A stretch of 64,000 nucleotides of DNA from Streptosporangium becharense (GTDB lineage: Bacteria; Actinomycetota; Actinomycetes; Streptosporangiales; Streptosporangiaceae): positions 3,472,001 to 3,536,000 of the forward strand of contig NZ_JACHMP010000001.1 of NCBI RefSeq assembly GCF_014204985.1. The letters run 5' to 3'. Both the position numbers and the translations under genes were made by a program. Within the stretch, counting starts at the first letter, position 1. Each line of letters begins with the position of its first letter. The notes beneath the pieces are model-generated. The model was not told the origin of the DNA. It made no database searches and saw nothing but the letters and a program-made list of their open reading frames with translations. Below, piece by piece: positions 43,146 to 51,528 of the stretch.

Positions 43146-44168
43146 GGGTGCCTCCCTGGGACGCGGGAGCCCGCCGGGGTCACAAGGCGTGTTCGCGCTC
43201 TCGGCGGGGCTCCCGGGGTTGCGGGAGGCCCAGCTTCCGGGACGGGCCCCCCTACCCGGGAAGCCGAACACCATTCTGTGGACAGACCTGCGGCAAGCGC
43301 CTCCGCCTGTGGAAAACCGCGGCGACTCGAAGGCCGGGACGGCGGGGGAAAAGGGGCGACCCCCGCCGGGGGGGAGAGCGGGGGTCGCCGAGCGGTCCGG
43401 CTCTGGGGGGGTAGAGCCGGTCCCGTTTCAGAAGAAAGCTTTCAACAGCCGACCGGAGCCTGGCAAGGGGATCGCAATGCAAACCCATGCACAGTTACTC
43501 CAGTATGCGGAGATACCACCTCATGCTGCCCGATCCACGCAAGTTTCGTCGAGGAGAAATCTTTGATTTCTGCTGGTTTTTTAAGGTAACGACCCGGTCT
43601 CCGTGACATCGGGCTGCGATCACTCCCATCCCCGGCTCCGATGGCGACCACTCTCGGTGAGCGCATCCGGCGTCTCGATCCGGCCCGTCCGGACGACGAT
43701 CGGCGGCCTCGCAGAGCGAGAAGACGTACGGGATGGTTCATCCTTTTATGCCCCCCGATCCGTAAAGGTCTTGACGCCGGGGGTTCCCACCAGCCTGGAT
43801 CCGGCGTACAAAGGTTGCACGGACCACCTGTCCGGGCACGACCCCGGGTACCCACGCGCCGTCAGCCGCGGGAGGCACTTTGGATCGGGCTTGTCCCGCT
43901 CCAATGATTATGAGGTGCACGCTTGGTAACCCGGTGGAGCGTGCCGGCGACGGCGCCCCATCCCAGGGGCGTCGTCCGCTTTACTGGGGGCGGATGTCAC
44001 GGATGTCCCTGATCGACAGCGTTCCATGATCAACCACGCCCCATGATCCCGGCAACCGGCCCAACTCCTCCCCGGCCGGACCCGGCTCACCCCGAACCAG
44101 CCGGACCATGGCGACCACGTCCGCCGGACGGCGCGTTCGACGCCCTCGCCCTCGTTGCCCCAAGGCTC
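43146..44168. other. 1-kb region upstream of ssd, no clear gene
   Basis: I see no convincing protein or RNA gene. From left: DnaA-box-like TGTGGACAG (43277-43285) and TGTGGAAAA (43308-43316); GC hairpin GCGACCCCCGC / GCGGGGGTCGC (43356-43388); hairpin GGCTCT / AGAGCC (43399-43418); and a lower-GC stretch from about 43420 to 43600 with a small intrinsic-terminator-like form AGAAATC-TTT-GATTTCT followed by TTTTTT (43555-43582). Short frames (for example 29 codons from ATG 43477, 108 codons from 43603) lack coding character. An untranslated RNA is possible. Confidence 0.5.
43356..43418. terminator. Two adjacent hairpins upstream of ssd
   Basis: GCGACCCCCGC / GCGGGGGTCGC (43356-43366, 43378-43388) and GGCTCT / AGAGCC (43399-43404, 43413-43418). 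They lie between the Fic-like gene and ssd and could end read-through from the former, or act in the ssd leader. Confidence 0.45.
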
Positions 44169-44942
44169 TCAACCTCGTTGCATGGCCTCACAGATCGCCG
44201 TGGTCTCGCGCACGCCCAGGGTGACCGCCGAGGCGCAGTGACGCACCCAGGTCGCCACGCCGTCGGCGGTGCCGCTGAGATAGGCCCGCAGACCGTCCGC
44301 ATACGCGGGGCCGAGTTCGAGGTGCCCCACTTCGACGGCCACCAGCGACTTGGGGTCGAGACCGAACTCCACCAGCGTCAACCGTTCCGCCGCCCGTGCG
44401 ACCACCCCGTCCGCCGTCCCGAAGGGACGCAGGACCATCAACTCCGCGTGGACGATGGCGGCGAGCACCAGTGCGGGCGCCTTGGAGGAGGACGTCACCA
44501 GGCCGACCAGCCCGTCCACCCGGGCCACCGTCTCCTCGGGGCCGGGAGCGGGCCCCAGGCCGAGCGGGTCCGGCACGACGGAGACGGAGCGGGGACGGCC
44601 GAGGTCTTCCGTCAGGCCTGTGGCGGCGAGTGTGTGCAGCCTGGCCAGCACCTGACGGGGTGCGGTGCGCCAGGTCGCGCCGAGCCGTCCCAGCTCCGCC
44701 GAGACGCGCAACGCGCCTTGGATCACGGGGTCGGTGGCCTCGGGGACGGCTTCCAGGGGAACGTCGACACCCGCCAGTGCGGCCGACGCGCGGGCACCGC
44801 GCAGCGCCGACCTGGCCGACACGTCCGGGCTCTTGCGCCGGAGCACGCGGTGGCCGTAAAGCCGGTCGACGGCCTTGCGCGCACCGGCGACCGCTTCGGA
44901 CACCTCGGGCATTTCTGCGATGACAGCCAATGGGTCGCTCAC
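44169..44942 (-). CDS. Fic-fold protein with degenerate active site
   Basis: 257 residues from GTG 44942. The C-terminal half has the Fic layout: LVLAAIVHAELMVLRPFGTADGVVARAAERLTLVEFGLDPKSLVAVEVGHLELGPAYADGLRAYLSGTADGVATWVRHCASAVTLGV. The canonical HPFx(D/E)GNGRxxR loop reads RPFGTADGVVARAAERL, so the catalytic His and the GNGR turn are changed. It is probably not an AMP transferase of the usual kind and may be a binding protein. The N-terminal half (ARSALRGARASAALAGVDVPLEAV) resembles Fic N-terminal helices. Position between tad-ssd and acsA suggests a link to the Tad/septum genes; function unknown. Confidence 0.78.
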   Translation of the reverse strand: MSDPLAVIAEMPEVSEAVAGARKAVDRLYGHRVLRRKSPDVSARSALRGARASAALAGVDVPLEAVPEATDPVIQGALRVSAELGRLGATWRTAPRQVLARLHTLAATGLTEDLGRPRSVSVVPDPLGLGPAPGPEETVARVDGLVGLVTSSSKAPALVLAAIVHAELMVLRPFGTADGVVARAAERLTLVEFGLDPKSLVAVEVGHLELGPAYADGLRAYLSGTADGVATWVRHCASAVTLGVRETTAICEAMQRG

Positions 44943-44953
44943 GGTGCCCGACC

Positions 44954-45213
44954 TTACCGGGCGGTAGGGGAGCTACCGGAGAGGGCTTCGGCGATGGCGC
45001 GGACGACGAAGACGTCCCGCGAACGGGCGGAATCCGACGGCCGGGTGGACGGAGGAGGCGGCGCAGGCCACGGGTGGCGACCGGGCCGGCCGCGGGGACC
45101 GGAGCGGTGACGGAGGCCGGGAGGGTGACCGGGACGACGGCGGGAGCGAAGATGAAGGCGGTGACCAGGACGGCGTCGAAGGCAGGAGCGAGGAGGAGGG
45201 CGTGGGGAGGCAT
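44954..45213 (-). pseudogene. Possible broken small gene upstream of the Fic-like gene
   Basis: Two strongly GC-ending reading segments lie in different frames. From ATG 45213: PPHALLLAPAFDAVLVTAFIFAPAVVPVTLPASVTAPVPAAGPVATRGLRRLL, a hydrophobic leader. Then, after a change of frame, PSDSARSRDVFVVRAIAEALSGSSPTAR ends at a TAA only 12 bp before the Fic-like start. A single indel near 45050-45090 would join them into about 85 codons. It may be a decayed gene, a sequencing error, or chance in a purine-biased stretch. Low certainty. Confidence 0.25.
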
Positions 45214-45492
45214 GCGACGAGCGGTACGGGAGGCGGTGGGGAAACCGTTCAGCGAACGCATCCCGCCGCCCGGCGCACCGCCGTGATAACGCGCGTTGAA
45301 TAACGCCCTCTACCTTCCTAAGGTGTCGAAAACGCAACGCTTCCTAACCATCTCATATCACTATCAAGGCAATTTGTAGGTATATGCCATCTCCTCACCA
45401 CTTGGTACAGACCTGTCTAGACCTCTTGTGGCGAGGACCGCTGGCCTGGTGAAGTGGAACACGACCCGACAGCAGTACGTAAGGAGTGCGTA
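45214..45492 (+). promoter_or_regulatory. acsA promoter region with tandem dre-like elements
   Basis: An AT-richer 200 bp precedes acsA. At 45403-45413 and 45414-45423 the sequences TGGTACAGACC and TGTCTAGACC stand back to back; both resemble the GntR/DasR dre core TGGTCTAGACC. They lie 70-90 bp before the GTG. AAGGAG at 45481 is the ribosome binding site. The resemblance is by eye only. Confidence 0.4.
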
Positions 45493-47478
45493 GTGGCCCC
45501 GGAGACCTCTGGTTCCGAGTCGCGTGAGACCCAGGAGACCCTGTCGAACCTGCTCCACGAGACCCGACGGTTCGCCCCTCCCGCCGACCTGGCCGCGACC
45601 GCGAACGTGACCGCCGACGCCTACGCCGAGGCCCAGAAGGACCGTCTGGCCTTCTGGGAGAAGCAGGCCGACCGGCTGACCTGGTCGAAGCGCTGGGACA
45701 GCGTCCTCGACTGGAGCCCGCCCTTCGCCAAGTGGTTCGTCGGCGGAGAGCTCAACATCGCCTACAACTGCGTCGACCGCCACGTCGAGGCGGGTCGGGG
45801 CGACAGGGTCGCCTACCACTGGGAGGGTGAGCCGGAAGGCGACAGCCGTACGCTCACCTACGCCGACCTGCAGCGCGAGGTCGCCAAGGCCGCCAACGCG
45901 TTGCGGGAGCTGGGCGTCGGCAAGGGCGACCGTGTCGCGATCTACATGCCGATGATCCCCGAGTTGCCGATCGCGATGCTGGCCTGTGCCCGCATCGGCG
46001 CGATCCACTCGGTGGTGTTCGGTGGATTCTCCGCGAGCGCGCTCAGCGGTCGCATCAAGGACGCGGACGCCAAGATCGTGATCACCGCCGACGGCGGTTA
46101 CCGCCGCGGCGCGCCAAGCGCGCTCAAGCCGACCGTCGACGAGGCGCTGAAGGAGTGCCCCGGCATCGAGCACGTGCTGGTGGTCCGCAGGACCGGCCAG
46201 GACGTGGAGTGGACCGACAAGGACGTCTGGTGGCACGACCTCGTCGAGCGGCAGCCGGACGTCCACGAGGCCCTGCCGCACGACGCCGAGCACCCTCTCT
46301 TCATCCTCTACACCAGCGGGACGACCGGCAGGCCCAAGGGCATCCTGCACACCACCGGCGGTTACCTGACCCAGACCGCCTACACGCACCACGCCGTGTT
46401 CGACCTCAAGCCCGAGACCGACGTCTACTGGTGCACCGCCGACATCGGCTGGGTGACGGGACACTCCTACATCGTCTACGGCCCGCTGGCCAACGGCGCG
46501 ACCAGCGTCATCTACGAGGGCACCCCGGACACCCCGCACCGCGGCCGGTTCTGGGAGATCGTGCAGAAGTACAAGGTCACGCTGCTCTACACGGCCCCGA
46601 CCGCCATCCGCACGTTCATGAAGTGGGGTGACGACATTCCCGCAAAGTACGACATGTCGTCCCTGCGGATCCTGGGCAGCGTCGGCGAGCCGATCAACCC
46701 CGAAGCCTACGTCTGGTACCGCGAGCACATCGGCGGCAACCGTACCCCGGTCGTGGACACCTGGTGGCAGACCGAGACCGGCGCCATCATGATCAGTCCG
46801 CTGCCCGGCGTGACGGAGGGCAAGCCCGGCGCCGCCATGCGCCCGCTGCCCGGCATCACCGCCGACGTCGTGGACGACCAGGGCAACAGTGTCGGCAACG
46901 GCGGCGGCGGTTACCTCGCCATCCGTGACCCGTGGCCGTCGATGCTCCGCACGATCTGGGGCGACGACCAGCGTTACATCGACACCTACTGGTCCCGCTT
47001 CGAGGGCATGTACTTCGCCGGCGACGGCGCCAAGAAGGACGAGGACGGTGACATCTGGCTGCTCGGCCGGGTCGACGACGTCATGCTCGTCTCCGGGCAC
47101 AACATCTCCACCACCGAGGTCGAGTCGGCGCTCGTCTCGCATCCGAAGGTCGCCGAGGCGGCGGTGGTCGGCGCGACCGACCCGGTCACCGGCCAGGCCA
47201 TCGTGTCGTTCGTGATCCTGCGCGGCAGTGTGGAGGAGAGCGAGGACATCGCCACCGAGCTCCGCAACCACGTGGCCAAGACGCTGGGCCCGATCGCCAA
47301 GCCGCGTCAGATCCTGGTCGTCCCGGAGCTGCCCAAGACCCGCTCGGGCAAGATCATGCGCCGCCTGCTGCGTGACGTGGCGGAGAACCGCAGCATCGGC
47401 GACGTCACCACGCTGGCCGACAGCGCGGTGATGAACCTGATCTCCGCGAAGCTGCCCGGCGCCAAGAGCGAGGACTGA
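45493..47478 (+). CDS. acsA: Acetyl-coenzyme A synthetase
   Basis: About 661 residues from GTG 45493, eight bases after AAGGAG. AMP-forming ligase motifs: the P-loop [47 protein letters not shown], the hinge [14 protein letters not shown], and the catalytic Lys in [14 protein letters not shown] (the site acetylated by GNAT/Pat enzymes in other bacteria). It activates acetate with ATP and CoA in the cytosol, linking acetate use to central metabolism. Synteny places it after the tad-ssd group as in mycobacteria (Rv3667). A long palindromic terminator lies 220 bp beyond the stop. Confidence 0.97.
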   Translation: MAPETSGSESRETQETLSNLLHETRRFAPPADLAATANVTADAYAEAQKDRLAFWEKQADRLTWSKRWDSVLDWSPPFAKWFVGGELNIAYNCVDRHVEAGRGDRVAYHWEGEPEGDSRTLTYADLQREVAKAANALRELGVGKGDRVAIYMPMIPELPIAMLACARIGAIHSVVFGGFSASALSGRIKDADAKIVITADGGYRRGAPSALKPTVDEALKECPGIEHVLVVRRTGQDVEWTDKDVWWHDLVERQPDVHEALPHDAEHPLFILYTSGTTGRPKGILHTTGGYLTQTAYTHHAVFDLKPETDVYWCTADIGWVTGHSYIVYGPLANGATSVIYEGTPDTPHRGRFWEIVQKYKVTLLYTAPTAIRTFMKWGDDIPAKYDMSSLRILGSVGEPINPEAYVWYREHIGGNRTPVVDTWWQTETGAIMISPLPGVTEGKPGAAMRPLPGITADVVDDQGNSVGNGGGGYLAIRDPWPSMLRTIWGDDQRYIDTYWSRFEGMYFAGDGAKKDEDGDIWLLGRVDDVMLVSGHNISTTEVESALVSHPKVAEAAVVGATDPVTGQAIVSFVILRGSVEESEDIATELRNHVAKTLGPIAKPRQILVVPELPKTRSGKIMRRLLRDVAENRSIGDVTTLADSAVMNLISAKLPGAKSED

Positions 47479-48399
47479 CCGGGACGATGTAGACGAGTGT
47501 CTCCCGCCGGGGCCGCGACCGACCGGGCCAGGCCGGGCCAGGCGGGTATCTCGGCGAACGGGCACCGAAGGGACGACAAGGCCCCGGGAGGCGTTCAGGG
47601 GCACCCGGGACCCGCGGCGCGGCATACAAGCAGTGAGCACACCACGGGCGCGGCCTCCGGCGACGGGGGCCGTGCCCTCCGCATGCCCCCGCCGACCGGG
47701 CCGTTCTCCCCGGCGCCGGGGAGAACGGCCCCGCCGCCCGTCCTTCGTGGTCGGCCTCCCCGCTCGCCCGTACCGTGTCCCCGGCTGCGGGCCGGCTCTT
47801 CCGCACCGCCCCCGCCGCGCGCGAACCCGGCCGGGATCTTCACCGTGGACTTCTGTAGTCTGGTGATCAGGTGTGCCGGAAGCCCGGTCGGCCGGTGGGG
47901 GACGCCCCCTTGTGTTCCCGGAGGTCTCATGCCCCGCAACGGTGTTCACCCGACCGCCGCCGGGGTAGCTTCCCGGCGTGTCGACCCGCGTGCACCGCGA
48001 CTCCGGCGAGAAGAGACCCCGTCAGACCGGATGGCCGGTCGTATTCGCGTCGTCCCGGAGAGCCTCACGCCGCGCGCGTGATCCCGCCACAGCGCAGCAT
48101 GATGGTTGACACCGACCTTCGATGGGAGATCGTCCTTGCCAGCCGCCACACGGCAGAAGCCAAGGGATTCCGGCCCGCACGGGCCGGGTCTCCCGCCTCG
48201 CCGACGGTCGCCCCGGTTCCGGACCCGGGCCGGCTCTCACCCGGCCTCCGCCGGCCCCGCATCGCGCGGGCCGGCCGGTGGAGTGCGGCGGCATGGTGCT
48301 CACCGCCGGACAGTCGGTACCGTACCAGGCACGTTCCGTTACCGTTACGCGTTTCCTCCCCGCGGCTGAAGCCCGGGATCTCCATACTGGAGGATTTCG
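47479..48399. other. 921-bp region after acsA, no clear gene
   Basis: No convincing gene is found; frames here are Pro/Arg/Gly-rich with unbiased third positions. It contains a short direct repeat (CCGGGCCAGG twice, 47522 onward) and the 34-bp palindrome at 47698-47731. The last 100 bp, with GTTCCGTTACCGTTACGCG, are likely the promoter of the membrane-protein operon that begins at 48400. Confidence 0.55.
47698..47731 (+). terminator. Perfect 34-bp palindrome after acsA
   Basis: GGGCCGTTCTCCCCGGC joined directly to GCCGGGGAGAACGGCCC, a perfect 17-bp stem with no spacer (four central bases would be the loop in RNA). It works in both directions. Its distance from acsA (220 bp) is long for a terminator, but nothing closer is visible. 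Confidence 0.65.
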
Positions 48400-48873
48400 A
48401 TGACAGAAAACCCGCCCGCGGAACCGCAGGAGGAGTCGCTGGGCGCGCTGGTCGCCGCCGCCAGCGACCACATCTCCACCCTGGTCCGTGCCGAGATAGA
48501 ACTCGCCAAGGCGGAGTTCAGGTTCGACGCCAAACGGGTCGGCATGGCCGCGGGCCTCTTCGGCGCCGCCGCCTTCATGGGCCACCTCTGCCTGATCCTC
48601 GCCTCGTTCGCGATCGCGTACGGCCTGGTCGCCCTGGGCGTGTGGACATGGCTGGCCTTCACGATCGTCACCGTCTTCTATCTGATCGTGGCGGGGTTGC
48701 TGGTCTTCGTCGGCATCCGGCGGCTCAAGGGTCTCACCGGGATGAAGCGAACCCTGCGCTCGCTCAAGACGATCAAGAGCGGCGAGACGGCACCCGGTCT
48801 TCCCACCCCTGCGGCCCCGCCCACCGCGGGCCAGGTCGGCAGCCACCGCGAGCCGGTGAGACCGACCAGGTGA
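48400..48873 (+). CDS. Phage-holin-family (PF07332) membrane protein
   Basis: 157 residues from ATG 48400 behind GGAGG. The N-terminal amphipathic helix (LVAAASDHISTLVRAEIELAKAEFRFDAKR) and two membrane helices (AAGLFGAAAFMGHLCLILASFAIAYGLVALGV; LAFTIVTVFYLIVAGLLVFVGIRRL) match the Phage_holin_3_6 family. Despite the name these are chromosomal genes, not phage lysis genes; the counterpart Rv3669 is in the same locus. The C-terminus is Pro-rich. It overlaps the next gene by 4 bp (GTGA), so the three genes 48400-50230 form a coupled operon. Confidence 0.88.
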   Translation: MTENPPAEPQEESLGALVAAASDHISTLVRAEIELAKAEFRFDAKRVGMAAGLFGAAAFMGHLCLILASFAIAYGLVALGVWTWLAFTIVTVFYLIVAGLLVFVGIRRLKGLTGMKRTLRSLKTIKSGETAPGLPTPAAPPTAGQVGSHREPVRPTR

Positions 48874-49793
48874 GCCGGCCCGACGAGTCCCTGGTCGCGG
48901 TGGAGGGTCCCTGGACCCACCGCGCCGTGCACGCCGGCGGCACCCGTTTCCACGTCGTGGAGGCCGGTACGGGACCGCTGGTGCTGCTCCTGCACGGCTT
49001 CCCGCAGTTCTGGTGGAGCTGGCGTCACCAGCTCGTCTCGCTGCCCGCGGCGGGATACCGCGCCGCCGCCGTCGACCTGCGGGGCTACGGCGCCAGTGAC
49101 AAACCGCCGCGCGGCTACGACCTGTACACCCTGGCCGCCGACGCGGCCGGGCTGATCCGCGCGCTGGGCGAGACCGGAGCGATCGTGGTCGGCCACGGCT
49201 GGGGCGGCCTGATCGCCTGGACGATGGCCGTGACCGACCCCAAGGTGGTCCTGCGGCTGGTCCCGGTGTCGGCACCGCACCCGCGCAGGCTGCGCAGCGC
49301 ACTGTTCGGCGAGCCGTTCGGCCAGCTCATGGCGGCCCGCTACGCGCTGGGCTTTCAGTTGCCGCTGCTCCCCGAGCGCCGGCTGACCGCCGCTGGAGGC
49401 GCCCTGGTGGGGCGGCTGCTGGAGCAGTGGTCGGGGCCCGGCTGGCCGGAGGAGGACGTCTCGAAGACCTACCGTGAGGCGTTCCGCATCCCCAGCGTCT
49501 CGCACTGCGCGCTGGAGTACCACCGCTGGTTCGGCCGCTCCCAGTTCCGCCCCGACGGAACGCGCTACGCGAGAACCATGCGTGCCCAGATCAACGTGCC
49601 CACCCTGCAGGTGCACGGCGCGCTCGACAGGCACGTGCTGCCCCGCACCGCCCAGGGTTCCGGCCGCTACGTGACGGCTTCCTACCAGTGGCGGCTGGTC
49701 GAGGGCGCCGGGCACTTCCCGCACGAGGAGCGCCCGGAGGAGTTCGACGCCGAGCTGGTCCGCTGGCTCGCCGACCCGGAGGCCGACCGGTGA
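48870..49793 (+). CDS. Alpha/beta hydrolase, epoxide-hydrolase-like (EphE position)
   Basis: About 307 residues from GTG 48870. The fold is clear: VLLLHGFPQFWWSWRHQLVSL, AAVDLRGYGASDKPPRGYDLYTLAADAAGLIRAL, LQVHGALDRHVLPR and the His in GAGHFPHEERPEEFDAEL. The nucleophile elbow reads VGHGWGGLIAW: the position that is Asp in epoxide hydrolases (GHDWG, as in the fusion enzyme at 6678) is Gly. The enzyme may therefore be inactive or use another residue. By position it is the counterpart of M. tuberculosis ephE (Rv3670). It overlaps both neighbours by 4 bp. Confidence 0.88.
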   Translation: MSRPDESLVAVEGPWTHRAVHAGGTRFHVVEAGTGPLVLLLHGFPQFWWSWRHQLVSLPAAGYRAAAVDLRGYGASDKPPRGYDLYTLAADAAGLIRALGETGAIVVGHGWGGLIAWTMAVTDPKVVLRLVPVSAPHPRRLRSALFGEPFGQLMAARYALGFQLPLLPERRLTAAGGALVGRLLEQWSGPGWPEEDVSKTYREAFRIPSVSHCALEYHRWFGRSQFRPDGTRYARTMRAQINVPTLQVHGALDRHVLPRTAQGSGRYVTASYQWRLVEGAGHFPHEERPEEFDAELVRWLADPEADR

Positions 49794-50230
49794 ACGGACG
49801 CGACCGCGACTCCGACGGCAGGCCCAGGAACCAGCGGCCTCGCGACGCGTTCGGACGCCCGCTGCCACACGGCGCCGAAGGCGTCGAACGCGTCCCCGAC
49901 GACTACGCCCCGAGCGCGGAGGAGGCCCTGGCCGAGGCGCGGCGGCTGCTGGGCGAGCGACGGCCGTTCCACGCCCACGAGGTGCTCGAAGGACGCTGGA
50001 AGAACTCCCCGCAGGAGGAACGGGAGCTGTGGCAGGGGCTGGCGCAGATCTGCGTCGGCCTCACCCACCTGCAACGGGGCAACCGGCGCGGAGCCGCGGC
50101 GCTGTTCGCGCGCGGAGCCGACCGGATCAGCCGGTACGGCATGTCGTACGAGCGGCTCGCGAAGACTGCCTACCTGCTCGACGAGCTGGAGGCCGACGCG
50201 GCGATCGCCAGGGTCGAGGCCCTGCTGTAG
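49790..50230 (+). CDS. DUF309 protein
   Basis: 146 residues from GTG 49790, overlapping the hydrolase stop (GTGA). The DUF309 core is plain: EARRLLGERRPFHAHEVLEGRWKNSPQEERELWQGLAQICVGLTHLQRGNRRGAAALFARGADRISRYG. The family is small, all-helical and of unknown function; the conserved HEVLE-W segment is visible. The N-terminal 40 residues are Arg/Pro/Asp-rich. It closes the coupled operon that starts at 48400, and converges on marP. Confidence 0.88.
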   Translation: MNGRDRDSDGRPRNQRPRDAFGRPLPHGAEGVERVPDDYAPSAEEALAEARRLLGERRPFHAHEVLEGRWKNSPQEERELWQGLAQICVGLTHLQRGNRRGAAALFARGADRISRYGMSYERLAKTAYLLDELEADAAIARVEALL

Positions 50231-50256
50231 GCCCCGCCCGCGGCCCCGGGCACCGG

Positions 50257-51456
50257 TCAGTTCTGGTCGCACTCCTGGGTGCCGACCCGGTTGAACAGCT
50301 TGGAGCCGTCCTCGGCGTCCGGCGCGACCTCGGCGGCGGTGAGGACGTAGCCGGTCTCCTGCTGGTCGAGGGCCGCCGCGAAGACGACACCGTAGACCTT
50401 CCCCTCCGGGGTGAGCAGCGGACCGCCGGAGTTGCCCTGCTGGACCAGGCCGCGGATCGCGTAGACGTCGCGGTAGACGGTCTTGTCCTCGTAGATGTTG
50501 AAGCCCTTGGCCCGCTGCTGCACCCGGATGCGGGCCGGACGCAGGGTGTAGCCCTGGCCGTGCGGGAAGCCCGCGACGATCGCGTCGGCGCCCTTCTTGG
50601 CGGTGCCGTCGAAGCGCAGGATCGGCATGTTCAGGTCGGGGACGTGCAGGACGGCGATGTCCCGGTCGGGGTTGTAGAGCACGACCCGGGCGGCGTGGGA
50701 CCGGTTGGTGTAGTCGGTGACCTGGAGGCTCTGGTCGACTCCGGCGACCACGTGCGCGTTGGTCATGACCTTGTTCTGGGCGAAGACGAACCCGGTGCCC
50801 TCGATGTGCTTACGGCAGCTCGACGCGACGCCCTGGACCTTGACGATGCCCCGGCGGGCCCGGGAGAGGTAGCGGTTGCCGGTGGCCACGCTCCGGTCGG
50901 GCGGCGCGACCTCGACGAACTGACCGGCTCCGAGCGCGTCGAACACCTTGGGGAAGCCCGAGGTGTCGATGAAGTTCTTGAACGGCTTCTGCCACTCCTT
51001 GGCGGCGGTGGGCAGCGCCTGGTCGACCGTGCTCAGCAGCAACGACTTGTTGACCTGCTCGCTGATCAGGGTGAAGTGCGAGGAGGCCACCAGGGAACCG
51101 ATCAGCCAGGCGATGATCAGGACCGACAAGGCGCTGGCGAAGGTGCCGCCGACCGCGTCGACGACCTTGGCGGGCTCCCAGGTCACGTGACTCCGGACGA
51201 CGGCGCCGATCGTCGAGGAGGCGAACTGCCCGATCGTGGCGGCGAGGAAGACGATGACGATCGCCAGCAGCGCGCGCTCGGTGTCGCCGTCGACCAGGGC
51301 TCCGGCGATCGGCGGGGCGATGAACATGCCGAGCAGGCCGCCGCCCACGAAACCGACGAAGCTCAGGGCTCCGATGATGAATCCCTGGCGGTACCCCGAC
51401 ACCGCGAAGGCCACCATCAACGCGATCAGGACGAGGTCGAGGAGATCACCGGTCAC
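50257..51456 (-). CDS. marP: MarP-like membrane serine protease
   Basis: 399 residues. Residues 1-125 are a CvpA-type membrane domain of four helices (LVLIALMVAFAVSGYRQGFIIGALSFVGFVGGGLLGMFIAPPI and following). A trypsin-fold protease follows, with catalytic His235 (VMTNAHVV), Asp266 or Asp264 (YNPDRDIAVL) and Ser343 (QGNSGGPLL). Cys214 and Cys396 are placed to form the stabilising disulfide. In M. tuberculosis, MarP (Rv3671c, with the triad at His235, Asp264 and Ser343) protects against acid and processes a peptidoglycan hydrolase in the periplasmic space. The near-identical positions make orthology very likely. Confidence 0.95.
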   Translation of the reverse strand: MTGDLLDLVLIALMVAFAVSGYRQGFIIGALSFVGFVGGGLLGMFIAPPIAGALVDGDTERALLAIVIVFLAATIGQFASSTIGAVVRSHVTWEPAKVVDAVGGTFASALSVLIIAWLIGSLVASSHFTLISEQVNKSLLLSTVDQALPTAAKEWQKPFKNFIDTSGFPKVFDALGAGQFVEVAPPDRSVATGNRYLSRARRGIVKVQGVASSCRKHIEGTGFVFAQNKVMTNAHVVAGVDQSLQVTDYTNRSHAARVVLYNPDRDIAVLHVPDLNMPILRFDGTAKKGADAIVAGFPHGQGYTLRPARIRVQQRAKGFNIYEDKTVYRDVYAIRGLVQQGNSGGPLLTPEGKVYGVVFAAALDQQETGYVLTAAEVAPDAEDGSKLFNRVGTQECDQN

Positions 51457-51528
51457 TCCTTTACGTTATCCAGACGTCGCCCCGCGCGTGCACACCTTGT
51501 CGGAGGTCTGTGCCGTTATCGTGGCCGG

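Noticed and set aside
43738-43920. Minus-strand frame starting MHLIIIGAGQAR, like a dinucleotide-binding protein
   Set aside because: Similarity ends after 12 residues, the frame is only 60 codons, and no coding bias or ribosome binding site supports it.
48099-48403. Small plus-strand gene upstream of the holin-family protein
   Set aside because: Frames here are Arg/Pro-rich with no third-position bias and no Shine-Dalgarno.
48400-48873. Prophage, because of the holin-family match
   Set aside because: Phage_holin_3_6 proteins are ordinary chromosomal membrane proteins in actinobacteria and no other phage genes are nearby.
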